A stretch of DNA of 64,000 nt. Origin: Argentina anserina. Its lineage: Eukaryota; Streptophyta; Magnoliopsida; Rosales; Rosaceae. Below, piece by piece: positions 47,295-59,325 of the stretch. The translations under genes were made by a program, and so were the position numbers. The DNA lies in contig NC_065876.1 of NCBI RefSeq assembly GCF_933775445.1, positions 11,718,001 through 11,782,000 on the forward strand, given 5' to 3'. Position 1 is the first letter of the stretch, and every line of letters starts with the position of its first letter. The notes below the pieces were generated by a model, which was given only the letters and a program-made list of their open reading frames with translations, was not told the DNA's origin and did not search any database.

Positions 47295-47400
47295 TTAGAG
47301 TTTAGAGTTAGAAGTTTAAGATTTAGAGTTTGGAGTTTGACGTTTGGAGTTTAGAGTTTAAAGTTTAAGATTTAGGATTAGAGTTTAAAATTTTAAATTT
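47295..47400. repeat. Degenerate telomere-like tract, right half
   Basis: Continues the GTTTAGAGTTTA-type repeats of 41034-41171 after the PIF element. Confidence 0.65.
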
Positions 47401-48643
47401 TAAATTTGAAATTGGAACTTGGACCTTGGGCGTTGCAATTTGGACTTTAGAGTTAAAAGGTCAAATATTAAAATATATGGTTAAACACGCGGCACAAAAT
47501 CATATTTTAACACATATGTAGGGATTTCAATATTCAAAAATACGAATAGGCGGGAAAATATATGGGAAAATATGCCGTTTTGAAATTAATCTGAAAGCCT
47601 ACTCGATTAGAAAGAAACCCTACTCCATATTCAAATCATGAATTTAACTACAATAGACTTTGAATCTACTACTCAATTCGAGAAAAACACTACTAGTTGA
47701 TTGAATTATGAACATGAAAAGTTTAAAATGCAAAGAATCGTAGACTAATGTGCGGCGTACTAGAGAGTTATTATTCATATTGTGATCCAAGTCAGTCTAC
47801 TTCACTTATATGCTAAGTCTACTTAATTTGTATGCTACCGTGCATACCTATAAAGATAATTCTACTCGATTAGATGAAAACACTACTTGATTCAATTATG
47901 AACATGAACTGTTCGAAACAGAGTTACGTTAAAATCATAGGCTAATAATGTAGTGTAGGAATGTAATGAATTTTTTAGAATACAAAGTGTAGCAATACAT
48001 TACTCAATTTATGTGTCATGTTTGCTAATTTTGTTAGATTTTTTGGGAAATTCAAGGTCTACTAATTCTGTATGCAATGTTTATTGTTTCATAACACAAC
48101 CATGTTGATTTAAATGTAGACATTGTGGAGAGTTGATCTTGATAGTGTTACAAAATGGACTACTTATTTTGTACGAAGAGTGTACTTTTTTGTTGTTGTG
48201 CAAGTATTTTTGATCGAGATTAAATTTTTCTATCATAATTCTCATATATTCTAATGCCCTAAAACATTGAATTTATTTATTCTATGTGCTTAATTTAATT
48301 TAGACTAATTCATTTCCATATTTTGTAGAATATCTTGACAAGAAGAGAAAAATATGAAATTATGGCAATTTTTTCCGAATACCACCACTTTTAGCGGTAC
48401 TATTATGGCGGAGCACCACCACTTTTGGTGGTGTTATGCATTTTCTGGCTAATTTTATGGAGGAGCAACACATTGTTCTATCACAACTAGAGCTCGTCTT
48501 TTTAATTAAGATCTAACTACACCACTTTTTTCAATTTCTCACAAAATCATGGCTCACATTGTCAAAAAATCCACATCTATATTATGCAAAAATATGATTT
48601 GATTTAAGGTGTAATCATCACCTCTAGGTCAATTATTACCTAA
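47401..48643. other. Intergenic, diverged repeats
   Basis: Segments such as CTTATATGCTAAGTCTA near 47810 and CTACTCGATTAGAA near 47597 resemble parts of 39340-39760 on the other side of the PIF element. No gene recognised. Confidence 0.45.
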
Positions 48644-49075
48644 TCATCCACTCATTTCTTCTATGATCACTCACTTCCTTCTTTATCACTCACTTCTTCC
48701 ATGATCACCCACTTTCTTCCATAATCACCTACTTCATTCAATGATTAACCATTTCCTCCGTTATCACCCACTTCTTCCATGATCACCAACTTTCTCTTTT
48801 ATCACATACTTCTTCCATGATCACACACTTCCTCCTTTATCACAAACTTCTTCCATGATCACTCATTTCCTTCCCCGATCACCCACTTCCTCCAATGATT
48901 ACCAACTTCCTCTTTTATCATCCACTTCTTCCATGATCACTCACTTCCTTCCATGATCACCTACTTATTCCATGATCACCTACTTTTTCCATATCACCCA
49001 ATTCCTTCCATGATCACTCACTTCCTCCTTTATCACCCACTTTCTCATTTATCACTCACTTCTTCCATAATCAAC
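48644..49075. repeat. 19-20 bp minisatellite, about 21 units
   Basis: Units of the type CACTCACTTCTTCCATGAT and CACCCACTTCCTCCTTTAT follow one another with 19-20 base spacing. Often two unit types alternate. CT-rich on the plus strand; no coding content. Confidence 0.88.
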
Positions 49076-49853
49076 CACCCCACTCACTACACCATTATCT
49101 CTCATTTTTCTCTACTTTTTCCACCACTATTCTCCTCTATAAAAACCTCAATCACCACCATCTAAAAAAAAAACCATATCCACCACAACCAAGAGAATAG
49201 AGGAAGAGAACATTTCCATCTACCAATCTCATTCTATAAACACTAAGTTTCATCACCTCATCATCGACTATTTTTCATACACCATCATCAAGCAAGGAGG
49301 AAGAAGATGAGTCTAGCATCATTTGGGGATCTCCATCACCACCACCTTCATCACCACCCTATCAAGACCTCCATGAGTTAATTCACATCATCCTCAACTT
49401 GGGATTCACTATTCACATCTCTACTCTCTCTTTACTTTGATGTTCATAAACATGTGAAGCTTGTGTATTTGATTATGAGTGAGTAATTAGTTTGTTAGGG
49501 CTAGGATGAAAGCCCTAGCCAATCTTGTGTGACATTGATATAAATATTTTGTTTGATGCACTTTTCTTTAGCACTCTAATATGCTAGTTTAAAAGTTGAA
49601 CATTCATGCTTAAACTTAATCAATTTGGGTATGATTGTTTGCCATGACATGATGAATGATTAAAGCTTGATTAATCTTAGTTGTTTGAAGCATGATAGCA
49701 TATCATATGTGCATGTTAGAGTTGTGAACTACAATCACTTAGAGATAAGCATGGTTGGTTTGCATGATTTTTCATCTTCAAACTTTATGCACTTAGGGTA
49801 ATGCATTTGATACTTAACCAGATTCATATGCATGACTTGAGTAGTTAAGTACT
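49076..49853. other. Intergenic, nothing recognised
   Basis: CA/CT-rich start shading into AT-rich sequence. No domain in any frame. Confidence 0.45.
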
Positions 49854-50888
49854 GATATGAGCACTTTGTGCGACGTTATATACATGTTTTTATCTCCATT
49901 TGTACTTTGCTTAGCCCTTATTGTTATATTATTGAGTCATTGAGTTGTAGTAAGAGTCTTGGGCGGTATTGGATGCATTTTTGTGTTTACATGAGTTAAA
50001 ATCGCAGAATTGGTCTAGAGTCCTAGTTTGAGTAGGAATCCTTGTAGGACTAGGAAACCTAGTTGTATTAGGAGTCTTCATCTTTCTACGTTTTGGTCAC
50101 ATTGGCGATATTTTGAGAGTCGTTGCACTAGGAATCCTTGTTAGGTTTCGAAACTAATTATCTCTTACTTATGATTTTATTTTGTTATTTTCATATTGGA
50201 TTTAAGAGATAATACTAGAGGAAAACAAGGAGAAACCATGCACATGGAGTCCTATCATCAATAAGTCATGCAACAATAAAATAGAAGATGATCATTAAAG
50301 GCATAAAACATGGCATGATTTAGTGAATAAAACATGGCATGATTTAAGAAATAAAGCATGACATAATTTAGGGAGATAAAACATGACATTATTATAGGAA
50401 GAAAGAGGCAAGTTCAAACCCTCACTCTTTCCTCTATATATACATGGCTTCACCTCTCAAAATAGATCACTTCTCTTTTGCATTCAAGAGCCAAAACTCT
50501 ACCAAAATACTACCTCAAACATTCTTCACCAAAAGAGAAAGCCGTTCTCCCCCATATACCAATTTCATCTCCACCGAAATCACCATTGAAGACACACCTC
50601 CAAGGTTCCTACAACGTGTGATTCTCGCAACTCATCTCCATGGATTTGTTCGTTTTTGATTTTCTACAATATTTTGTCTATAAAGATTGTAGTATGATGT
50701 TCGTATGAGATTATTGTTTTGAATTAAGAATCGAAATTTTCAAATTTTTTATTAGATTTTTGGATCTTTGCCGAATTGATGGTTTCCTATAATTAATGAG
50801 TTTGTATTTCTTTTGTTGTGTTCTAATCATCTTTCTCATACTTTTAGATAATTTTCATATATGTGCATATGAATTTAGTGCTTGGATG
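49854..50888 (+). repeat. Possible LTR fragment
   Basis: It starts TGATATGAGCACTTTGTGCG, a form seen at the start of several plant LTRs, with a TATA-like CCTCTATATATACATGG near 50434 and a C/A-rich leader after it. It may end near GGATGCA at 50890. No paired LTR or target duplication was found. Confidence 0.3.
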
Positions 50889-52912
50889 CAGTCCTTATGA
50901 CACACCCCGACTTTAGAATGCAACTAATGTGATGGATTAAGTTCAAAAACCGAAAATTTGTGGAATCTTTTTTTTTAAAAGACCTTTAGAAAGAACCAAA
51001 ACGAAGGATATCTCTAAGAGAAGAATCATTTTACTGAAATGAATGAAATGGACCATGAGAACTACAAGTCTCAAAGAATACGAAAGAAACAAAGAATCTA
51101 GTATCAGTAAGGATATTAAAGGTTTACAATCTATACAACAAGTTCACTCTTTTACAAATTCTCCATCACATATGGTATCAAAAACTACACCATGTCATAG
51201 CCTCAAAGCTAATTAACGCATTTACCCTTTCAAAACATGATAACAATAAAGCTAAGCTCTCTAATACATGTGACAAGGCATCTCTAAAATAAAGAACAAC
51301 CAGCATGCTTCACAGAGTGAGAACCAAGTAAAACTCAAGGCCAAGGGCTCTAGAATATAAATAACACGTCCACTTATGGACAACCTGAAAACAACAAGGA
51401 GAATATAGGGAATAAGCTTCACAAGCTCAGTAGGTACGATAAATGAATCATTATAACAATGATTCTAAATCAGCATATAAGAATGAGAGAAGTGATCAGG
51501 GGAGTGTATAGAAGCAATAGAAAAATCTAAGGATTATGCTCAGTAAGGTAAATATCATTTAGAAATAGTAATCTTTAGAAGTTGCAGCTAGAAGGCAATT
51601 GAATCGAATCACTAACCCAATTGCTACAAGACAATACAATAAGGCTTAGCTTTGAGTGAATAATCATAGATCAATGAAACAGAAAGAAATTGTAATAAAT
51701 GAAGTAAATCCCATCATAATCGATATAAACAACATCAAGTGCCTCATTGTAAACAACATCAGTGAACATATGCAGAAGCTTGGAGACTCAAAATCAGATT
51801 TTATCATAACATAATGACTGGCCTTTTGGCAAGAGACAAGAGCATTTATATAGACAATCCATAAAACCACAGTGGAGTTCAAAGACTGTAGCTTAAATCT
51901 ACTCATTGGGCTTCATTTTGATACAAAACTTGGTAAGAAAATAATTGTCAATTGAAGGTGGAACATTGAAATCAAATGGTATATACATAGACCCAAGTGG
52001 TCTCTTTTAAATTTTCAGAGTTCAATACGCTTATAATATACTGGAATATGTTCAGAAAGGACTGAAGCATTGTCCAAATGACAATTTCTGAAGGAAGTTG
52101 GATTACTGGTTTAAGTCAACACAGAAAGAATGATTACATAAGAAACTATATTTGAGTGAATGAAAAGTGACATCAGAGTAGTATTCAAACAGAATGCATG
52201 TAAATAGTATAAATGAATTAGCTGAATCCTTTGTTAAGACTGGAAGTAGCAAGAATAATTTTGCCTTAGACCAGTTTTTGTTAAGGAGTAAAACAACGAT
52301 GATAGTCCTGAACTTCTAAAAGAAATCTTGACAAGGAGAAACTTATTTAAAAGGACTGATCAAGAAATAAACTTGATTAATTAATTGTAAAGATAGCTTG
52401 CTGCCACTGGTTCTTTAAAAGAGAATGGCCAAAACAATTATGAAGTCCACATTGTGCATATGTTAAACAACTGGTCATCACTAAAATATGATTAAAGACA
52501 AAATTGAAGTTAAACTAAAAGGATCCAAAATGCAATTTGGCTAGCAAGGACGTGAACCATACTTGTTCACTTATTGAAGAACTAAATCAACTTCCCAAAT
52601 TTACATGAAATCAACACTCCCACAAGTGAATTTAAACTCACAGGCTTCGATCAAGAATCAAATAGAACAAAACAGTAGAGCTCAATCATATATGACAACA
52701 ACACAGGAACGTAGAGAAAGTATCACAAACAAACAGTCCCAACACATACTAAAATAGAATCAGAGTTATAGAGAAAGTTTATTTTCCCTACCTCAAAAGC
52801 TAAAATCTCCAAGAGCAATCAAACTACTCGAGCACCCAATCTCCTCAAGCACCCCAATCTACTCAAGCACCCTAGTCATCTGATGAGGATTCAACAACAA
52901 TTCATGCTTACT
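50889..52912. other. Non-coding, probably retroelement-derived
   Basis: A TGACACACCCCGAC motif at about 50899 resembles a gypsy LTR start, but no end could be set. Open frames are short and without domains. Confidence 0.3.
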
Positions 52913-53242
52913 GAAGACGAACACCAAATAAGTGAGTTCGAGGAGATGATAGAGCTATGCTTACTGAAAAACAGCTAAATTTGGACAAGAGAGTTGCGCA
53001 GCGAATTTAACACCTTTGGAATTATTGCAAAGGATGTAATTGGGTGTTGAGCTTTCAAACACAAGCTAAGTATAAGGGAAGACGAACACCAAATAAGTGA
53101 GTTCGAGGAGATGATAGAGTTATGCTTACTGAAAAACAGCTAAATTTGGACAAGAGAGTTGCGCAGCGAATTTAACACCTTTGGAATTATTGCAAAGGAT
53201 GTAATTGGGTGTTGAGCTTTCAAACACAAGCTAAGTATAAGG
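52913..53242. repeat. 165-bp tandem duplication
   Basis: The block starting GAAGACGAACACCAAATAAG at 52913 repeats at 53078 with almost no change (AGAGCTATGC versus AGAGTTATGC is one difference). High identity implies a recent duplication. It runs straight into the GAA tract. Confidence 0.9.
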
Positions 53243-53253
53243 GAAGTATAAGG

Positions 53254-53420
53254 GAAGAAGAAGAAGAAGAAGAAGAAGAAGAAGAAGAAGAAGAAGAAGA
53301 AGAAGAAGAAGAAGAAGAAGAAGAAGAAGAAGAAGAAGAAGAAGAAGAAGAAGAAGAAGAAGAAGAAGAAGAAGAAGAAGAAGAAGAAGAAGAAGAAGAA
53401 GAAGAAGAAGAAGAAGAAGA
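53254..53420. repeat. (GAA)n trinucleotide repeat, about 55 units
   Basis: About 167 bases of uninterrupted GAA. Open frames here are poly-Glu on plus and poly-Phe or poly-Leu on minus and are artefacts. Long GAA/TTC tracts can form triplex DNA (general knowledge). Confidence 0.97.
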
Positions 53421-53424
53421 TTAT

Positions 53425-54497
53425 GGAAAAATTCACCGACAGTCTCTAAACTCATGTGGTAAAGACAATCCCATCTCTGACCTTTAAAAATGATCAAAGA
53501 GATCCATGATTTCTTATTCTAATATCAATTCTGTTAAAACTTTTGGAATATTCCGTTAAGATATTACTTTTTCTGTTAATTTTGTCTAAACAGTTTACTA
53601 ATCTTTAAATTTACCCTCTATACTCAAAGCTAAACAATTATTTTATAATCATAACAATTATCATAGCTTATAGACTTAGACTTTTAGCGTTTGCTAAACT
53701 GTCTTTAAAAGAATTGCAACAAGAAAAAGAAAAATAAAAAAAACTAATAAGAAATAGAGATAACTTTCTAAGAAATACCAAAAATTACTGGGATATTATC
53801 TACATAATACAACGTAGAATCTACGCATCCCAAGAAAATATCGAAGTTCTTCAAGAAATTTTTGAAGAAGATCAGAAACCTCTTCACATTTTGAGCATCG
53901 GTTAGATCCACCCTAGCTGGTATCAGAGCTGTTTCGCTCAAAAACAAGTGAAGATCAGACTTATGACACAAAATTGACTCTTTTTATCAAATAAAAAAGA
54001 AGTCAGACCTAAAAATTACCAGTTTTTTTGTACTGAAAAAGCTACTGATAAGTGGCAAGTGTGCTTTCATTCAAAAATATTCAAGAAAACTAGTACTTCA
54101 TAGAATACGTTTGTAGAATATTAAATACCCTATACGACGAACATATTCATCTCCAAAAGGAGATTGGAGTAGCATATATTAATCCGTCAAAACCTAGCCT
54201 GATTGAATTTCTAGATTATCTATCTAGATAAAAAATATCAATAACAAAGTTGCATAACAACTCAAAAAGTTTAATCTTCGATTAGATCAACTCAAAGAAA
54301 TAAATTTTCAACTAACAAATAACAAAATGACAAAATTAACAGAAAAAGTAATATCTTAACGAAATATTCCAAAAGTTTTGACAGAAGTACCTTATTGATA
54401 TTAGAATAAGAGTTCAGAGATCTCTTTGATCATTTTTAAAGGTTATGCATCAAATTGTCCTTACAACATGAGTTCAAGGACTGTTGGTGAATTTTCC
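53425..54497. mobile_element. Element with 165-bp terminal inverted repeats
   Basis: The left arm 53425-53592 and the inverted right arm 54337-54497 match over about 165 bases (GGAAAA(A)TTCACC ends, shared AAAACTTTTGGAATATT and AAAAATGATCAAAGAGATC). The 740-base interior holds CTGGTATCAGAGCTG near 53917, a tRNA-Met primer-type motif, then a short coding-like stretch near 54130-54230. Target duplication not found; the left flank is the GAA tract. Probably a MULE-like element that captured retroelement DNA. Confidence 0.65.
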
Positions 54498-54984
54498 TCA
54501 TTTAATTAACGTAAAGAGAATTCTTGCACTTAATAGATGAATGACACGTGCTTTTCATCAGATTGTGGCTGGGTGCTCCAAGACGGAATCAAATTTCCCG
54601 ACCACCTTTTTTGACAACTCTCATGCACACCCACCTAAATGAAAGCCATGTATCCTAAATTAACTATGGTATAATCATGGTTATCTATATAAATTAATAA
54701 TTAATTTAATAAATTTAAGAGTTAACTATGATATACTATAGTAAATAAAAAAGACACGTGGTTTTCATCTAGGTGATTGGACATGAGGGTGGTCAAAAAA
54801 AGTTCTGGCAAATTTACTTCCCTCCAACACAAGCATATAAGTATGACTAAATAACTATAAAATTATAAAAGAAGAAAAAGAAGACTTTTAATCTAAAAAT
54901 ATATATGGCAGTATGTAACACTAGAATTAATCAAGCCGACAAAATACACAAACAAAATCAATTACTAAGATGTCTTAACTAAAG
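54498..54984. other. AT-rich spacer
   Basis: No gene seen. It lies at the 3' side of the LINE on the minus strand; I could not identify a poly(A) tail. Confidence 0.4.
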
Positions 54985-54993
54985 TTATGCTCG

Positions 54994-55311
54994 TCACAGC
55001 ATAGCCACAGAGTGACTATTTAGAGAAAGATTAACAACAAGACCAAAACCATGCTCCATAGCAAAAGAGCAAGCAAGCCTACCGACAGTAGTTTCAACCA
55101 GATCCGGGGAAACAAGATCAATAACCCGGATACAGATACCTCCTACAACGGAAGAAGAGGAATCACGGAACACAACGCCAATACCACCATGACGCAAAAA
55201 ACCATTGAATGCACCATCCAGATTGGCCTTTAGCCAGCCTACAAGAGGAGGGACCCAAGGCCTAGGAGCTCTCTTAGACTGCACCTTAGACTTACGGCAA
55301 GAACTCACCAA
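54994..55311 (-). pseudogene. LINE RNase H domain
   Basis: The frame holds GWLKANLDGAFNGFLRHGG, with the first catalytic Asp in NLDGAF, GIGVVFRDSSSSVVGG, and a Glu in DLVETTVGRLACSFAMEHGF. It is the plant-type RNase H at the C-terminus of LINE ORF2. It is separated from the RT frame by breaks. Confidence 0.85.
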
Positions 55312-56435
55312 AATAACATGGGTGTGATCTGGTAGAATAACTGAGACAAGGTCAAAGACTTATTATGCCAGAGTCACTGATTTCATTCCTTCCAACCCGA
55401 CCACATAACGATCAAAAGAAGAGAAAAACTCTCATTGCACAGAGAAGCCAAACACTCATACAACCAATCCGAGATAGAATGAAAGGTAGAGACATTATCA
55501 TACACCCCACTAAGCTCTGGAAACTTAAGCACCAAGTCCTTCATAAAATCACAATCACTACTAATATGCTCAATAGTCTCATCAACACCATGACAGAAAA
55601 GCACCCATCATGACTATAAACTCTCTTGGAACGTAAAGTAGACACAGTGGGTAACACAGAAGAACAAATATGCACCTTATTCTTACCCGGAATTTGTGAG
55701 TGCCAAATACGTTTCCAAGCTCCGTGGAGTCACTCAAACCCGAGAGAGCACCCTCACTAGCCAAGTCCCAGGCTAACCTATAGCCTGACAGAGTAGAGAA
55801 ACGACCTTTAGAATCATAATGCCACACTAAGCCATCCTCTGTCAGTCGGGAACAAAGAACAATAGACGTTACCACCTGAACATCTGTTGGCTCAAAATGT
55901 TCCTCCAGCAACTGGCGATTCCAACTCTGAGAAGGAGTAATAAAATCACTGACAAAAGACAATCTAGTACTCAAACGACTGATTGAACGGAAATCACGGG
56001 GATGCGGTAACCAAGGTGAATCCCAAGCATGGATCAAGTTCCCTAACCCTACCCTCCACCGAGTCCCGTTGGCCAACAGATCGATACTCCTCCACCACGG
56101 AGAAGGGTTAGAACCCAGAACAATAGACCAAAAATCACAGTCCTGAAAATACCGAGCCTTGAACAAATGCCCAAAGTAAAGAATTTTGCTTTTTAATCAA
56201 CCACCAACCTTGCTTAGCCAAACGAGCAAGATTATGAGAGTAAAGATCCCTGAAACCCATACCTCCTACCTCTTTAGGACGACACAACTTATCCCAACAC
56301 ATCCAATGAATCTTCTTCTCGTTCTCTTTACTTCCCCACCAGAACTTAGCACACATCTGATTCAGCGAATTACAAAAAGTCTTTGGAAGAAGAATGCAAC
56401 TGATAGAATACATTGGGAGAGACTGAACAACTACC

Positions 56436-57956
56436 CTAATCAGGAGATCCGTACCATCCCACTGAGAAGTTACCCAACCAACCCTCAAGCTTCTGACTAA
56501 GTTGTTCCTTAATATAAGAAAATGTCTCAGTTCTATTCCTCCCAATCACAGTAGGAAGCCCCAAATACTTATCATGTTTAGGAACACAAACTACACTCAA
56601 CAGCTTAGCCAAAGAAACCCGATTCAACACAGGAACACCCTTACCAAAAACAACACTACTATGAAATTTTTTTACCTACTGCACAGAAGCCGCCTCATAC
56701 TCAGCCATAACAGACTTGATAGTAGTACATTCACCAACCGTAGCTTTCCCAAAAAACAAACTATCATCAGCGAATAATAAATGATTAATCATCGGCGCCC
56801 CATGACAAATTGGAACACCCTAAAGTCTACCAGAAGCTGCCTCCTTGTCAAACAAAGCTGTTAAAACCTCTGCGCATAAGAGATAAAGATAAGGAGAGAG
56901 AGGATCTCCCTACCGAAGACCCCGACTAGACTGAAGGGACTCACAAACTTTCCCATTAATGAGAAAGGAATATTTAATGGTAACCACACTGCATAACCAA
57001 GTGAACCCAGTGATCATCAAATCCGAGCCTCAAAAGAACATACTCTAGAAACACCCATTTCATCTGATCATAGGCTTTACTCATATCCAACTTCAGAGAC
57101 ATAACTGAATCCATAGCATTAGAGTCAATAAAATGTGATACCTCGTTCGCAATTAGGGAATTATCCGTGATAAGACGACCTGGAATAAAAGCACTTTAAA
57201 AAGGAGAGATAACACTCGAGAGATGTCTCTTTAACCAGTTAGCCAACACCTTAGAACAAATCATATAAATAACATTGCAAAGAGCAATCGGGCAAAGATC
57301 AGAAACCTGCTTAGGGTTAGCAACTTTCAGAATAAGACAAACATGAGTGTAATTAACAGCCTTGAGCAACTGACCAGACTGAAGGAAGCTCCTCACGGCT
57401 TAACACACATCCCCACCAATAGTGTCCCAATATTTCTGGAAAAACTCCAGAGACATACCATCCAGCCCCGAAGAATTCGTAGGATACATCTGGAACAAGG
57501 CTGCCCCAATTTCCTCATTGGAATAAGTAGCACATAACTCAGCATTCATACTAGCTGTCACATTCGGCTGTAACAAATTCACCGAAGCCTGCATTTGACA
57601 ATAATCAATAGAAGCAGTCTCAAACATAGCAGTGAAATACTGAAGCACTACCTCTTCCATACCGTTGGCAGTGTCCTGCCAATTACCAAAACGATCGAGC
57701 AGACCACTTAAATGATTCTTAGCTCTTCGATTGGAAGCTTTCCGATGAAAAAACATAGTATTCTGGTCAGCTTCAGTAAGCCAAGTAACCTTAGAACGTT
57801 TCCAGTACAACTGTTCTTCCTCCAGGAGATTCTCCAATTTGCATGAAAGCTCAACGTGATCAGCTTGACGTTCAAGAACCATAGGGAGAGATAAAAGCTC
57901 CTGAAGCCGCCCTCTCTATAGCCCAATCTCACGAGGCCGACAACCAAACGTAGCAC
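56436..57956 (-). pseudogene. LINE reverse transcriptase region, broken
   Basis: Pieces across several frames carry the RT blocks, ending with the FADDSL active site near 56770 and KYLGLPTVIGRNRTETFSY at about 56530-56590. Frame breaks occur near 57400, 57190 and 56680. Confidence 0.85.
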
Positions 57957-57989
57957 ACTGCCAACAATTAAGAGCCATCTGGGTATTAG

Positions 57990-58827
57990 CTATCTTAGAA
58001 ACAGCTCAATACATCGGAACACCCGACGACAGGGTCTGCCATCCTTCTCAACAACCCCACGGCATTGATCATGTTTAACCCAAAAAGACTCAAACTGGAA
58101 ACATCGTTTTGGCCGCTCACGGATCAGCGGTTCCGCCGCAAACACCCCAAGCAACAAAGGAACGTGATCACCATGAATAGGAACCAAATGCAAAACACGA
58201 GCTGTTGGGAACAAATCCAACCATAATGGCATTGCTGGAACTCTGTCGAACTGGCAACAAACCTCACCTCCCTTCCAGGTGAAGGGAGCACCTTGATACC
58301 TTAAGTCAATCATTCAGCCATGCCCAAGGCTTGCTGAAAACGCTGCATCGGCACTAAAGATCTCAACAAACCACCCTGCTTCTCCTCATTGCATAGAATG
58401 GTGTTAAAATCACCAATCACCACCCAAGGTAGCCCTGACACTTCACACAGCAGTCCCAATAACTCACAACTGAGCCAACTATTTGATTCCAACGGCTCCC
58501 CATAGAATCCAGTAAACCTCCAACGAACGTCGAAGCCATCCACCGAGAAAACCTCAACGTCAATATGGTTCGACTATTTAAAAAAAATAAAATCAAATGT
58601 CCAAGCCGTCCTGCCAGAAGAGCGCCCCCCTAGACTGACATCGCTGTAGAAACACTCACAATTAGGATATCCAATCTGTAAACGCAAACAATTCATCACC
58701 TCTTCGTCGTGAACTTTGGTTTCTAACAAGAAGATAACCAACGGCTTGTGCTATCGAATAAGGGTGAGTAGCGCCTCCATAGCCCGATCGTTATTCGCCC
58801 CCTGCAATTCCACGTGATCACTTCCAT
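57990..58827 (-). pseudogene. LINE endonuclease region, broken
   Basis: MEVITWNCRG marks the AP-endonuclease start; LPWVVIGDFNTILCNEEKQ and IDLRYQGAPFTWKGG follow in two frames. This nuclease nicks target DNA to prime reverse transcription. Stop near 58560. Confidence 0.85.
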
Positions 58828-59089
58828 CACCCCGGAAAAGTCCCTAGCAGAACCGCGTTGCGGTTTTCTTCTTATTCTCTTTAGTATGTCTTTTTAAGGA
58901 TTACATTCATACTTCGCAGTAGTTAATATACAGTAAACTCTCTATAAATCAATACCCTCATGACCAATAAAAATTATTAATTAGAACGTTATTAATATAT
59001 CGATAAATTAAAAATCATTAATTTATTAAAAACATCAAGTTCCTTATAGTAATAGGTAGCATTTGTCATTGTAAAATTTGCTCAACCAA

Positions 59090-59320
59090 TGACATGGCTT
59101 TTAAGAATTTAAATAAACAATTAGAGGGTGAAGTTGTTCGAGATTTGGAAAGTCTTATCAAAAGATTGAAGTATCGTACCAGAATAGAAATCGAAACCTT
59201 TTGAACTACCCTGAAGAAAATAGAACAACTTCAGAGATGATGATTGCCGAGGAGATAATTGAGAGCATCATGGAAAATGACAAAGATGATGAAGTTGAAG
59301 ATGATAGTTCTATTATGGAA
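59090..59320 (+). pseudogene. Pogo-like transposase C-terminal fragment, left of the LTR
   Basis: The frame AEEIIESIMENDKDDEVEDD near 59250-59310 is the acidic C-terminal linker of plant tigger/jerky-like (DDE_1, CENP-B-like) transposases. It breaks off at the target site CCCCC and resumes past 61364. Confidence 0.7.
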
Positions 59321-59325
59321 CCCCC

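Larger units (their letters stand above)
54985..58827 (-). mobile_element. Degenerate L1-type LINE, ORF2 only
   Basis: Minus-strand order: endonuclease start MEVITWNCRG at 58827, DVSLGGRSSGRTAW, VIGDFNTILCNEEKQGG (endonuclease core), RT segments (SKVTWLTEADQNTMFFHRKA, MYPTNSSGLDGMSLEFFQKY, HLLFADDSLFFGKA with the catalytic DD near 56770, KYLGLPTVIGRNR), then KPKEVGGMGFRDLY-type and zinc-binding RVT sequence, and a C-terminal RNase H (LKANLDGAFNGFLRHGGIGV). Several stops and frameshifts (for example near 58560, 57400 and 56680) break it. No ORF1 is seen upstream, so it is 5' truncated or ORF1 is lost. Confidence 0.9.

Noticed and set aside
48644..49075. CRISPR-like array
   Set aside because: Units are directly adjacent with no unique spacers, units are diverged, and the genome is a plant nuclear one.
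53140..53497. Open frames of poly-Glu, poly-Phe and poly-Leu
   Set aside because: They are translations of the GAA repeat in different frames and have no start context or domain.
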